The notes below the pieces were generated by a model. It was given only the letters and a program-made list of their open reading frames with translations. It was not told the origin of the DNA and did not search any database. From assembly GCA_014529385.2 (NCBI GenBank), contig CM043942.1, positions 107,523,141-107,587,140 on the forward strand: a stretch of DNA of 64,000 bases, written 5' to 3'. This document shows positions 53,728 to 63,918 of this stretch, in pieces. This DNA comes from Adiantum capillus-veneris (taxonomy: Eukaryota > Streptophyta > Polypodiopsida > Polypodiales > Pteridaceae). The position numbers and the translations under genes were made by a program. Numbering within the stretch: the first letter of the stretch is position 1; each line of letters begins with the position of its first letter.

Positions 53728-56205
53728 TTGGACAAATTGTTGATCTTGAATGCAAACTCCCCATGTACAAAATAACGTGGGTTTAAGGTATTTCGATGGA
53801 GGCTAGCATCTTGGAGACATGGTGCAGCTTGCTTCTCTTTATGTTTCAATGGAGTCTATCTTGGACAAATGGTGGAGCATCCTTCTCTCCATGTTTCAAT
53901 GGACCCTAGCTTAGACAAGTGGGGGACCTTTGCTTCTCTCTATGTTTCAATAGAGTTAGCTTGGACAAGTGGTGGACCTTGGAAGCAAACCCCCATGTAA
54001 AACCTTTCATGGTCACTCCAAGTGGTCAGGAAGAATAACCATTAAGATATAGTCTTATAGGTTGGAGAAGTGGTGGACCTTAATACCCAAATATTCTTAA
54101 TATAATGACACAGAGTGAAAAAGTGGTGAATCTTGAGATCAAACCCCTCATTCTACTAGCGTTAATAGGTTGCACAACTGGTGGACCTTGAATGTAAACC
54201 TTCCATGCTTCAATAGAGTTAGCTTCGACAAATGGTGGAGCATCCTTCTCTCCATGTTTCAATGGAGCTTAGCTTGGACAAGTGGTGGACCTTTGCTTCT
54301 CTCTATGTTTCCATAGAGTTAGCTTGGACAAGTGGTGGACCTTGAAACCAAACTCCCATGTAAAACATATCATGGTCATTCCAAGTGGTGAGAAATAATA
54401 CCCTTTAAGATCTAGCCTTATAGGTTGGACAAGTGGTCGACCTTAAAACCTAGATCTTCATAATATAACGACATAGAGTGGAAAAGTGGTGAATCTTGAG
54501 ACCAAACCACTCATGCTACTAAGAATAATAGGTTGGACAAGTGGTGGACCTTGAATGTAAACCCCCCATGTACGAAATATCATGGGTTTAAGGTATTTCA
54601 ATGGAGCCTAGCATCTTGGAGACATGGTGCAGATTGTTTCTCTTCATGTTTCAATGGAGCCTATCTTGGACAAATGGTGGAGCATCCTTCTCTCCACGTT
54701 TCAATGGAGCCTAGCTTGGACAAGTGGTGGACCTTTGCTTCTCTCTATGTTTCAATAGAGTTAGCTTGGACAAGTGGTGGGCCTTGGAACCAAACTCCCA
54801 TGTAAAACCTATCTTGGTAACTCCAAGTGGTGAGAAAGAATAAAGTTTAAGATATAGTCTTATAGGTTGGACAAGTGGTGGACCTTAGCACCCAGATATT
54901 CTTAATAGAATGACATAGAGTGGAAAAATGGTGAATCTTGAGACCAAACCACTCATGCTACTAGAGATAATAGGTTGGAAAAGTGGTGGACCTTGAATGT
55001 AAACCCCCCATGTACAAAATATCATGGGTTTGAGGTATTTCAATGGAGCCTAGCATCTTGGAGACATGGTGTAGCTTGCTTCTCTTCATGTTTCAATGGA
55101 GCGTATCTTGGACAAATGGTGGAGCATCCTTCTCTATGTTTCAATAGAGCTGGCTTGGACAAGTGGTGGAACTTGGAACCAAACCCCCATGTAAAACCTA
55201 TCATGGTCATTCCAAGTGGTGAGAAAGAATACCCTTTAAGATATAGCCTTATAGGTTGGACAAGTGGTGGACCTTAACACCCAGATCTTCTTAATATAAT
55301 GACATAGAGTGGAAAAGTGGTGAATCTTGACATCAAACCACTCATGCTACTAGTGATAATAGGTTGGACAAGTGGTGGACCTTGAATGTAAACCCCCCAT
55401 GTACGAAATATCATGGGTTTAAGATATTTCAATGGAGCCTAGCATTTTGGAGACATGGTGCACCTTGCTTCTCTTCATGTTTCAATCGAACCTGGCTTGG
55501 ACAAATGGTGGAGCATCCTTCTCTCCATGTTTCAATGGAGCTTAGCTTGGACAAGTGGGGGACCTTTGATTCTCTGTATGTTTCAATAGAGTTAGCTTGG
55601 ACAAGTGGTGGACCTTGGAACCATACCCCTATGTAAAACCCATCATGTGCATTCCAAGTGGTGGTAAATAATACCATTTAAGATATAGCCTTATAGGTTG
55701 GACAAGTGGTGGACCTTAACACCCAGATCTTCTTAATATAATGACATAGAGTGGAAAAGTGGTGAATCTTGAGACCAAACCACTCATGCTACTAGGGATA
55801 ATAGGTTGGACAAGTGGTGGACCTTGAATTTAAACCCCACATATACAAAATATCATGGGTTTAAGGTATTTCAATGGAGCCTAGCAACTCAAAGACATGG
55901 TGCATCTTGCTTCTCTTCATGTTTCAATGGAGCCTATTTTGGACAAATGGTGGAGCATCCTTCTCTCCATGTTTCAATGGACCCTAGATTGGACAAGTGG
56001 TGGAACTTTGCTTCTCTCTATGTTTCAATATAGTTAGCCTATATTAGACAATTAGTAGACCTCGAATCTCTCCATGTTGTCTAGAGCTGAGCTTGGACAA
56101 GTGGTGGACCTTACTTCTCCCTTCCCTTAGTTTACTAGCTTAAATGATCACTATGTATACTTGCTTAGATCTAGCTTGAACAAGTGGTGGAACTTGTATT
56201 CACAC
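53728..56205 (+). repeat. Diverged right edge of the main satellite
   Basis: About six monomers (starts near 53728, 54150, 54533, 54975, 55364, 55806) with reduced identity to the main array. They keep the CCCATG-N10-CATGGG inverted repeat (54565-54586), which the main array has changed at this place, and in that respect they match the left array. The last recognisable core is near 56171 (GCTTGAACAAGTGGTGGAAC), about 80 bp before the splice acceptor of the next gene. Confidence 0.9.
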
Positions 56206-56270
56206 AAACTTAATCCATTACAAAAAAGTATATGTTAAAATAACATTTGGTTTTTTTTGTTTCAGGAAAG

Positions 56271-57458
56271 ATGGCTCCAAAAAAACAGGTTGCAAGGGTT
56301 TTTGTCTCAGTTGACTATACTTGCAATGATCTTAGGAAATGGTATTTGGACATACATGGTATAGAGGGTGCACAATTTCATAAGGTGCATCTATTTATTG
56401 CCAAAAAGGAGAATGACATCTTGTTTGAAGATGTTGGACAAGTTGTGGAAGCATCCGTCTCTGTAGTTGATAGTCATCCAGAGGTGGAATGCATTGACAT
56501 TCTAGTTCCAATGAATCTAGAATTTCAACTATCTCCAGGAGCATATACATTGGAGCGCATGTCTAGAAACAAAGAAGAGACAATGTTTTCTCGAGGATCT
56601 AAGTTTGCAGAATCAAATCCAAATATCACAGCAAATCAACTTCAAAGCTCCATCATTGCCACACTACAACGAAAAAAGGTGAAAGCTTCACGACCACCAT
56701 CCACAAAGAAGCAAGCAAAAGTGCAGAAAGTAGAAGCTAAGCGAACTAGTTCCATTTTGGATGTAGACAAGGCATCTTTGGCATCCTCATCAATAGAGGG
56801 TTCAATGTCAAAGATGAGAATTGTGGATCCAGATGTTTTAGAAGCTGAGGCCATGAAAGGACAAGAAAAAGATACAGGTGGAATGAATAAGTACATAAAT
56901 TATTTTCCTTTCCAATATAGGGAATTTGATATCCCTATTCAAAATTGTTGGCTTGCTCCTGATCACTATAATGCACGTATTATGGATAAAAAACACGCTG
57001 AAAGTGTGTTATTTGGATTTTCACGGAGTACGACCAAGCCTGCAGCATGTGCATATTTGATGCCTGTTCGAAATGCAAAATCAAAGAAGGGGACTCCTTT
57101 GGCAGTAGAAGAGGTAGAGGAGCAAAAAATTAAAGATTATCATTATTGGATTCTTGATGGGCAGCATTCAATCTATGCTGCAAAAGTTTTGCTTCACAAT
57201 GAACAAAACAACAAAGAGATCTTTGAAAGACTGATTAGCGTGTATAAATTTAGAAAGGCTCGCATTGTTGTGAATGCTCCTCCATTTGTTGCAACTGCTA
57301 TATCTGCCATTGCAAATGAGGAGGCTCAGGCATTGTATGTCAAGCAGCCTTACAGCCAAATATTGAGACATTTACGGAGTCAATGGATCTTCTCAGGATG
57401 ACCACCAAAGGCAGCAAGTGGAATTGCAGAGGGACATGCATCTCGTGCCGAATGGGAT
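56271..57458 (+). CDS. Exon with ParB-like DGQH motif
   Basis: Starts MAPKKQVARVFVSVDYTCND. Residues ~130-205 are a Lys/Ser-rich, probably disordered linker. A structured part follows, with YREFDIPIQNCWLAPDHYN (~215-235), AACAYLMPVRN (~258-268) and HYWILDGQHSIYAAKVLL (~290-307). DGQH followed by a helix is the hallmark of ParB/sulfiredoxin-fold and DGQHR-type domains, which bind nucleotides or act on DNA; the match here is one motif plus context. The first stop (TGA, 57399) falls after IFSG. The frame continues PPKAASGIAEGHASRAEWD to a GTAAGT donor at 57459. The ATG at 56271 is preferred over upstream non-ATG codons because a splice acceptor ends at 56265. Confidence 0.65.
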
Positions 57459-57542
57459 GTAAGTTATTTTCTTTGTCTTTTTGATAGTGTTTAATTAACA
57501 AATCTTGCTCAATAGTTTAATTATTTCTCTATTTATTTTTAG
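57459..57542 (+). other. Intron, 84 bp
   Basis: Donor GTAAGT at 57459, T-rich 3' end TTATTTTTAG ending at 57542, phase 0. It is AT-rich compared with its exons. Confidence 0.8.
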
Positions 57543-58923
57543 GCTTTTCTTCGATTGGCAAGAATGAGTGCAGCAGCAAGTTGGATTGCTAAATAGGCAC
57601 ACATGGTCACGTACTCTGATTTAATTTATGATTGCTGGATAAAAATCATTGAAAATCTAGAAGAGGACAATAAGAAACCCCCAACAACTGTATTTAGATA
57701 CCTTTGTGGCCTTGAGGAATCAGAGGTAAAGACTATTCAAGAAGAGATTCGAGATGAGAAGATTTTACTGTCAAAGAGTGCAAAGGATGGTGATGCAACT
57801 GACATGTATGATCGAATCAAGCAGTTGAAGCAAGACAAATTGATTCAAGATGCAGTTCTTGAAGGCTTCAACAATTTGAATGAGTCTTCACCATGTAAAG
57901 ACTGGGAGGAGGTGGTCAAAATGTATAACATCAATGATGTTGTTTATAAAACAATTTTAATGCTATGCGAGGAATGGATCAGATCTAGTTTGACGCGTGG
58001 AACAAAGAAAATGGCTTTTCCAGATGGAGCAATAAAATACATGCAATGGGAAATTCACCTTCAAAAGGAGAAAACTGAGCCTAGAGATTTGCCATGGTCA
58101 ATCTATGTGGTGAGCCTACAAATGGAAGGCAATCTCTACTTGATGCGCCACTTCAATGATAAAGTGCCTATTGGCTTATGTGTTTTAGATATGACAAAAA
58201 ACGTTGGAGGCAATTTGAAGTGGAGTGAGGAGACATTTAACAATGCTTTGGATGGGATCTTGGCTATTGCTGGAGGGTCAACAGATCCTGGATTTGTCTT
58301 TCTTGCATTTGTGGATTTCACTAACTTCACAAAATTGCAATGTGCCTTTCACGCCATGGGAGATAATCTGAGCTACCATTGTTGTGGTGCATTGCATCAC
58401 TTTCCATCACCTCCTTGCAAAGGAGCAATTCAATTCCTAACATTTATTGCCTTCTTGGGACAAGGCAATGCATTTGAAGACCTGAGAAGAAGATCAGAGG
58501 AACATCCCATGCCAATTGATTGTTCTCTTCTTCAAGTAGCAGATAACGATATGTCAGATTTGCAATATTTGGAGGCCAAAAAAAGAGCTTTGGTCAAGCA
58601 CTACATTCGTACATATTGTTTTGAAGACCGCAAGCTTGTTGATGTTTTTGGTGATGGCTCCTTGGTTGCACAAGAAGGAATACAACAGAAAAAATAAGTT
58701 ATCTGCTTAATTGATAGTGTGGAGGAGGCAAAAAGCGTGGAGACCATGCTGCTAGACTTTGTTAAGTCTCATGAAGATATAGAAAAATGGGCTGGACTTC
58801 AACAATCCACTTCGCAATCAGGCGACATTGTGCCTGTTAGAGAGGAGTGCTCTCCACAAAGAGAAGAAGAAGAACAACAACAACATCCTCTGTCAATGGA
58901 GGACTTTTTGGAAATGGAGACAC
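57543..58923 (+). CDS. Exon with DNA-methyltransferase-like region
   Basis: Starts AFLRLARMSAAASWIAK, then TAG (57594), then a 364-residue open frame from ATG 57603. Counting from that ATG, PIGLCVLDMTKNVGG (~189-203) followed by W, FVFLAFVDFTNFTKL (~231-245), FHAMG and ALHHF looks like the motif-IV half of a beta-class N4/N6 DNA methyltransferase. KLVDVFGDGSLVAQEG (~344-359) looks like its motif I. The order IV then I fits that class. The catalytic DPPY/SPPY position reads DMTK, so the domain is probably inactive. After TAA 58695 the same frame continues for 75 codons as an acidic linker rich in Glu/Gln (VETMLLDFVKSHEDIEKW to EDFLEMET) and ends at a GTATGT donor (58924). The methyltransferase reading is by eye and needs a profile search. 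Confidence 0.55.
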
Positions 58924-61520
58924 GTATGTTTTGAGTTTCTTGTGCATGTTAGTGTTTCTTGTTACTGATTTGATACTCTTAATGTTAGATTTTGCTTTAT
59001 ATAGTATTGATTGAGTTTGTATTTTTTATCTCAAGCATTCAAGGTTTGAATGTAAATAGTAAATTACTTGAGTTTTTGAATGGTGGATCTTTAGACTAAA
59101 ACTATAACATTTAATACTCACAAAGACTTAATTACTTAAGAGCTTGAACTCAATAAGTTTTGGACCTTTTATCAATACCCCCTTGATATGATACATTAGA
59201 TCGTCGCATGGTTAAATGGTGATGCTTCATAAATTGAACCTAGCTTAGACAGGTGTTGGAGCCTAAATTTAAACTAACCTTGCTAGAAGGGAGCTTATGT
59301 TTGGACTTTGAGAACTAGCATAAGTAATCAATTAGAGCATAGATTAGACATGTGGTGGTGGCCGGCCTTAGAGATCAAAATCTTAATGAGCTTGGAAAGG
59401 TATTTAAGTACTGCAATTTACTTAGTTTTAGTACTCATTAAAGGCATAGCTTGACAAAAGGTGGACCTTACATGGATCCTAATTTCAAGAGGTGTGGTAG
59501 ACCTTCAAAACAAGCTCATATAGCTTGGACATGTGGTAGACCTTTCATGAAGACTAGTTTAGACAAGTGTGGTACACCTTGTAACCAACACCCATTTGTT
59601 ATATTAGCTTGGACAAGTGGTGGACCTTGCTTTTATGTTTCAATGGAGCATATTTTGGACAGGTGATAGACCTTGTTTCTCTCCATGCTTCAATGGAGAG
59701 AAACTTTAGCTTGGACAAGTGGTGGACCTTGTTTTTATGTTTTAAAGGAGCATATTTCGGACAAGTGGTAGACATTGTTTCTCTCCATGGTTCAATGGAA
59801 CCCACCTTAGACAAGTGAAGTACCTTGAAACCAAACCCCCATAATACAACCTACTAAATAGGTTGGAAAATTGGTGGGATATGAAACCATCCATGATAGA
59901 GCATAGTATAGGTGAAAACGTAGTGGTCCTTAAATCAATTACCCATGCATAGCTTGGACAAGTGGTGGACCTTGATTCTCTCTATGTTTCAATGGATCCT
60001 ATCTTGGACTAGAGATATATCTTACTTAGTTCCATGATTCAATGGATTGTAGCTTGGATAAGGAGTGGAACTTCAAACAAAACTCCACAGCATAGCATAT
60101 ATTAACAATTCATGGGTTTTATAGAGATTGTCTTGCCTATTTTGGAGAGTTGGTACACCTTTATTCTCCATTCTTCAATGGATCTGAGGTTGGACAAGCG
60201 GAGCTGGAGAAGTGGTCAACCTTAAAATGAAACCTCCCATGCTACAACCCATCATAGATCGTATATGTAGTGGACCTTGAAACTCTTTTATGTCCCTAGC
60301 TTAGAGAAGCATTGCACTCTTGATTATCTCCATACATGAAGGCAAGGTTGGACAAGTGGTGGACCTTCAAACCAGAATCTCTATGCAATAATAGGCAAGT
60401 GGTGGAGCTTGTTTTCTCCATGTTCTAATGGATCCTAGCTTAGACAAACAATGGAGATTGCTTCTCTCCATGTTTCAATGGATCCTAGCTTAGAAAAGTG
60501 GTGGAGCTTCGCTTCTCTCCATGTTCCAATGGACCATAGCTTAGACAACTGGTAGACCTTGAAAAACACCCCCCATATACAACATATTATGGGGTTTTCA
60601 TGTTTCAATGGCTCCTAGCTTGGACAAATGGTAGAGCTTGCTTCTCTTTATGTTTCAATGGATCCAATCTTAGCCAAGTGGTGGACCTTGAAACAAGAAT
60701 CCCCCCCCCCCACATGTACAACGTATTATGGGTTTTGAAAGCACTGGGAGAAAATAATAGCTTTGATAAGTGGTGGACCTTGCTTCTCTCCATCCTTCAA
60801 TGGAGCCGAGGTTGGACACATGTTGGAGAGAAGATGGTTGCCCATGAAATAAGACCATGCATGGTATAATCAATCATATGTTGTACACATGGTGTACCTT
60901 GCAATTGTTTTATATGCCTAACTTGGACAAGTGGAGGACCCTTGATTACCTCCAGATATCAACAACAAGCCAAGTTTGGACAAGTGTAGTACCACCAAAC
61001 CAGAATCTATATGCTACAATAGAGTATAGGTAGGACACGCGATGAACCTTGATATCAAACCATCCATGCTACTAGAGATGATAGGTTTCACATGTGGTGG
61101 AATCTTGTATCAATGTTCTATGTGTAGTTTTTGACTAGTGATAGACCTTGAACCTAATCCCTCTAGGCTACAAGAAAAAAGAGATGGATGAGGAGGCTAG
61201 ACTACTTTTGTTGCATCAATGCATCCCATGTTACCACATATACTATAGGGTTCTTGGATAAGTGTTGGATCTTGTGTCAATGCTCCATGTCTAGCTTGGA
61301 CAAGTGGTGGACCTTGGTTCTCTCTATGCTTCAAATGGGCAATAGATTGGAGACACAGTGGCCTTTTTTTTCCAATGATTTTATTTTTTGGAAACCTTGG
61401 AGGCACCATGTAAGAGGCACTCTAAGTCTTCCATACAATGGACCTATTGGACTATAAAATAATGATATCTTTCTTTGATATTGTCATTATTTTATGCATA
61501 ATATTTTCTTCTTTTTGCAG
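58924..61520 (+). other. Large intron filled with satellite cores
   Basis: A 2597-bp phase-1 intron with donor GTATGT and acceptor TTCTTTTTGCAG. From about 59.2 to 61.4 kb it holds many diverged copies of the satellite core, mostly in the same orientation as the main array (for example 59609-59640, 59709-59735, 59950-59975, 60346-60370). There is also an 11-C run at 60701-60711. Short open frames here coincide with core repeats and I regard them as chance. Confidence 0.75.
60701..60711. repeat. Poly-C run (11 C)
   Basis: Eleven consecutive C within the intron, between a core copy and ACATGTACAACG. A site likely to vary in length. Confidence 0.9.
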
Positions 61521-62077
61521 ACACAAAGGAGTTAAGTGATATAAAAACTAGATGTATTTCACACTATGATTGGCATGAAGATCCTTTCGGGACACCAACT
61601 TTTCCTATTCCCAAAGATGTAATTTTCCATATTAACGGTGTGGATTTTGAAGTGCGACTTTCATGTATTGAAGGAGCTGGTTATGGGCTATTTGTGCATA
61701 CTACCCTGGAAAGTGGTTTGACTATTCTAAACTATGGAGGGCATAAGTATAGATTTCAAGACTGGAAAAATATATGCAAAATATTTTCGAGAGCTTATAA
61801 ATATTTTCTTCTAGAGGATCCAAACATAGAAGAAGAGGAAGATCAATCATACATTATTGGTTGTGTAGAAGAAGAAAACGTGTCGGGCTATATAAATAGT
61901 TCTCACAGTACAAATGTCTGTCCCAACGTACGCTATACATTTGATCCAAATTTGCCACCTTGGCATTAATGCACCTCTTCACACATCAAGTCAGAAGAAT
62001 ATGGCCATGTATGCATTGAGACTATTTGTCAAGTTGAAGTAGGAGAAGAGTTGTTTGCTGACTATAACTTTACTTGA
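61521..62077 (+). CDS. Terminal exon with SET-like domain
   Basis: Enters in phase 1 from the 58923 donor and reads TKELSDIKTRCISHYDWHED, then a SET-like domain. This has GAGYGLFVHTTLESGLTILNYGG (like the GRGLFA...GE.I..Y.G start), SGYINSSHSTNVCPNVRYTF (like the FINHS..PNV motif) and, after an in-frame TAA at 61967-61969, HVCIETICQVEVGEELFADY (like the GEEL..DY end), stopping at TGA 62075-62077. SET domains transfer methyl groups to lysines, usually on histones. The INSS version is seen in several plant SET-like proteins and need not be active. The stop lies between the last two motifs and would remove the GEEL..DY part. Confidence 0.72.
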
Positions 62078-62719
62078 CATTGTAATGTATTGTACATGGA
62101 TGGAAATCTCAAGTACATGCATCATTTTCATTTTTCATGGATGAAATCTCAAGTGAATATAACATTTGATTATTGTTTATTTTATGCTCAACGAGAATCT
62201 AGAGTGCTCTTATGCTTTGTGTGTTGTCTAACATATTTGACTACCTTGGCCATAGAATCTTGATTCTACTCTAGATTTGTGATAAATATTACCAAAATTT
62301 AATCAATGTCTAGGTTGGACAAGTGGTGGGGCTTCAAACATTATTGTCTTAAACAAGTGGAGTTATCTTACTTGAATAAGTGGTGGCCTTTGAATCCAAA
62401 TCTAAGACAAATCTCTAATTATTTGCTTGTAGTCTAGGTTGGACATTTGGTGGACCTTGTATCCATGTTTCCTCAACAAGGGTGGCTTTTAGTTTTCACT
62501 TTAAGTACTCATCTTTAATAAAGTGTAGGATGGAAAATGTTGAGTTAGTAGATTGTATTTTAGACAAGTGGTGTTTGGTGTACGAATGCTGAAAATGGTT
62601 GCAAGGATTCTAACAACGACTTTACCTTAAATAAATTTCTTACTAGGAGTTCTACATATAAATATGGTGAATAAAATTCTAGTGGTTTTGAGATACCATT
62701 TGTGTGTGTGTTTTCTTAG
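62078..62719. other. Spacer with three isolated cores
   Basis: AT-rich. Diverged cores occur near 62312 (GGTTGGACAAGTGGTGGGGC), 62438 and 62560. The stretch ends in a TG repeat plus TTTTCTTAG, a likely splice acceptor for the HAD exon. No promoter could be picked out. Confidence 0.55.
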
Positions 62720-63918
62720 ATTCACAAACTGGGATGGAGTATGCTCCTATGGTTCAGTCAACAACTATAGAATCCATAGATTCTATGGTTTCTAAAGTGC
62801 CCAAGATGGATGATATTTCTATACTAGAGTCTAGTGTTGTGCAACTTGAGCAAGCTTCCAATAATGAGAACCAAGAAATCGATGCTTCAAAAATGCAACA
62901 TACATCAAAAGAGACTGAAAAGTCCACTCACGAGCTATTGCCAATTGGTACTACGTCATGTAGCGTAGATGTTGAGAAATCCATGCTTACAATTATATTG
63001 GATTTAAATGGTCTATTGTTGAAACGTTCCCCTCAACCATCCTCACACCACAACTCAGTGCAAATGGATTCAAAAAGATATATTATACTCAGGCCAGGTT
63101 GCATCCAATTCTTGAAGACTATTTTATAGAGGTTTAATGTTGCAATTTGGTCGACAACTACTAGGAATAATGTGTATCAAATCCTTGCAGCACTAAACAA
63201 CTTAGCTGAGGATACATTGCCTTTCTTTGCAATTTGGTCGCAAGATGTTTGCTACACCGCTCAAACTCAAAAATTGTTTAGACCCGACAATACAAACGTT
63301 GAGGCAATGTTCAAGCCTCTAGCCGAAATTGCCATGGGGTTTGAATGTGATCCACAAAGAACAGTGCTTATTGATGACTCTCCTTACAAGGGATGTATTT
63401 CACCAGCAAAAAATTGCATTTTTCCACCACAATTTGATGCTGAGAAGATGGTTGACAATATGCTCTTGGAGGAGCTACTGCCATACTTGATTCAGCTTGA
63501 TGAGAGAAGGGATGTGCATGATTTAATTGCTTCTAATCGTTATGGACAACCTATAGTGACAAATGATACTGAATACAAACAAATCATGGAGTATTGGAAG
63601 CAGAAAAATGATGTTTGGTCAGCTAAGGTGTTCTTTACAAGAAGAATACCACCTGCAAAAGGTGACAGAGATGAAACTATCATTGAAGATGCAAGTGACA
63701 CAAGCCACCCCAATGAAATGAGAAGAGCCCAAATACAAGAGATCTTGGCAAAGGAGCGTACACCCATTGAAAGCATGAAGGCGTCACAATTGACCACTTT
63801 AGCTAGGCAACTGGGTTGTAACACAAAAGGAGTTTTGAAGGCAACCACAGCAAAGGCTTATATAAATAAGGTGAAAGCTGAGAACAATCTTCTAAGGCTG
63901 GATAGAAAGCAACCCTAA
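62720..63918 (+). pseudogene. FCP1-like HAD gene with one in-frame stop and SAP-like tail
   Basis: One frame runs from the acceptor (AG at 62718-62719, phase 1) to TAA 63916-63918, broken only by TAG 63127-63129. A ~90-residue acidic N-terminus precedes motif I LTIILDLNGLLLKRS, RPGCIQFLKTIL, the stop, NVAIWSTTTRNN (motif II), FKPLAEIAMGF (motif III Lys) and RTVLIDDSPYKGC (motif IV). DLNG in place of DLDG is, as far as I recall, typical of a plant FCP1-homology subgroup. The C-terminus IESMKASQLTTLARQLGCN with GVLKATTAKAYINKV resembles a SAP-type DNA-binding hairpin. The stop separates motif I from the rest, so a full enzyme could only come from readthrough. Start is uncertain: the first in-frame ATG after the acceptor is at MEYAPMVQ (62734). 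Confidence 0.75.

Larger units (their letters stand above)
56266..62077 (+). pseudogene. ParB-like / MTase-like / SET-like fusion gene with four in-frame stops
   Basis: Model: exon 56266-57458 (ATG at 56271), intron 57459-57542, exon 57543-58923, intron 58924-61520, exon 61521-62077. Both introns are GT-AG, their phases agree, and the joined frame is 1042 codons including the final TGA. The frame is broken only by TGA 57399-57401, TAG 57594-57596, TAA 58695-58697 and TAA 61967-61969. There is no frameshift in 3.1 kb. Domain order: novel N-terminus and charged linker, ParB-like DGQH motif, helical region, DNA-methyltransferase-like region, acidic linker, SET-like domain. I know of no standard family with this order. 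An acceptor (TTTTGTTTCAG, ending 56265) just before the ATG implies an upstream exon that I cannot locate. Nonsense decay is the simplest reading; see findings. Confidence 0.7.

Noticed and set aside
14318-56033. Dozens of 60-100-codon open frames such as those beginning DKWWTLNVNP in the array
   Set aside because: They start at TTG within the core, repeat with the monomer, and end at the same ATG-TAA. The B monomer length (425) is not a multiple of three, so no frame runs on. They look like by-products of a stop-poor repeat.
59451-61457. Small open frames in the large intron
   Set aside because: They coincide with satellite cores (LDKWW.. or STTCPS.. translations) and are most simply intronic repeat sequence.
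57399-63129. Stop-codon reassignment (UAA/UAG read as Gln)
   Set aside because: TGA is also affected, TAA is also used as the apparent natural terminator of the HAD gene (63916), and a neighbouring gene is plainly frameshifted. Pseudogenisation or C-to-T change is simpler.
63118-63135. TTTTATAG before AGG as a splice acceptor removing the HAD stop
   Set aside because: Coding similarity to the paralogous relic is continuous across the site with the same spacing, leaving no room for an intron.
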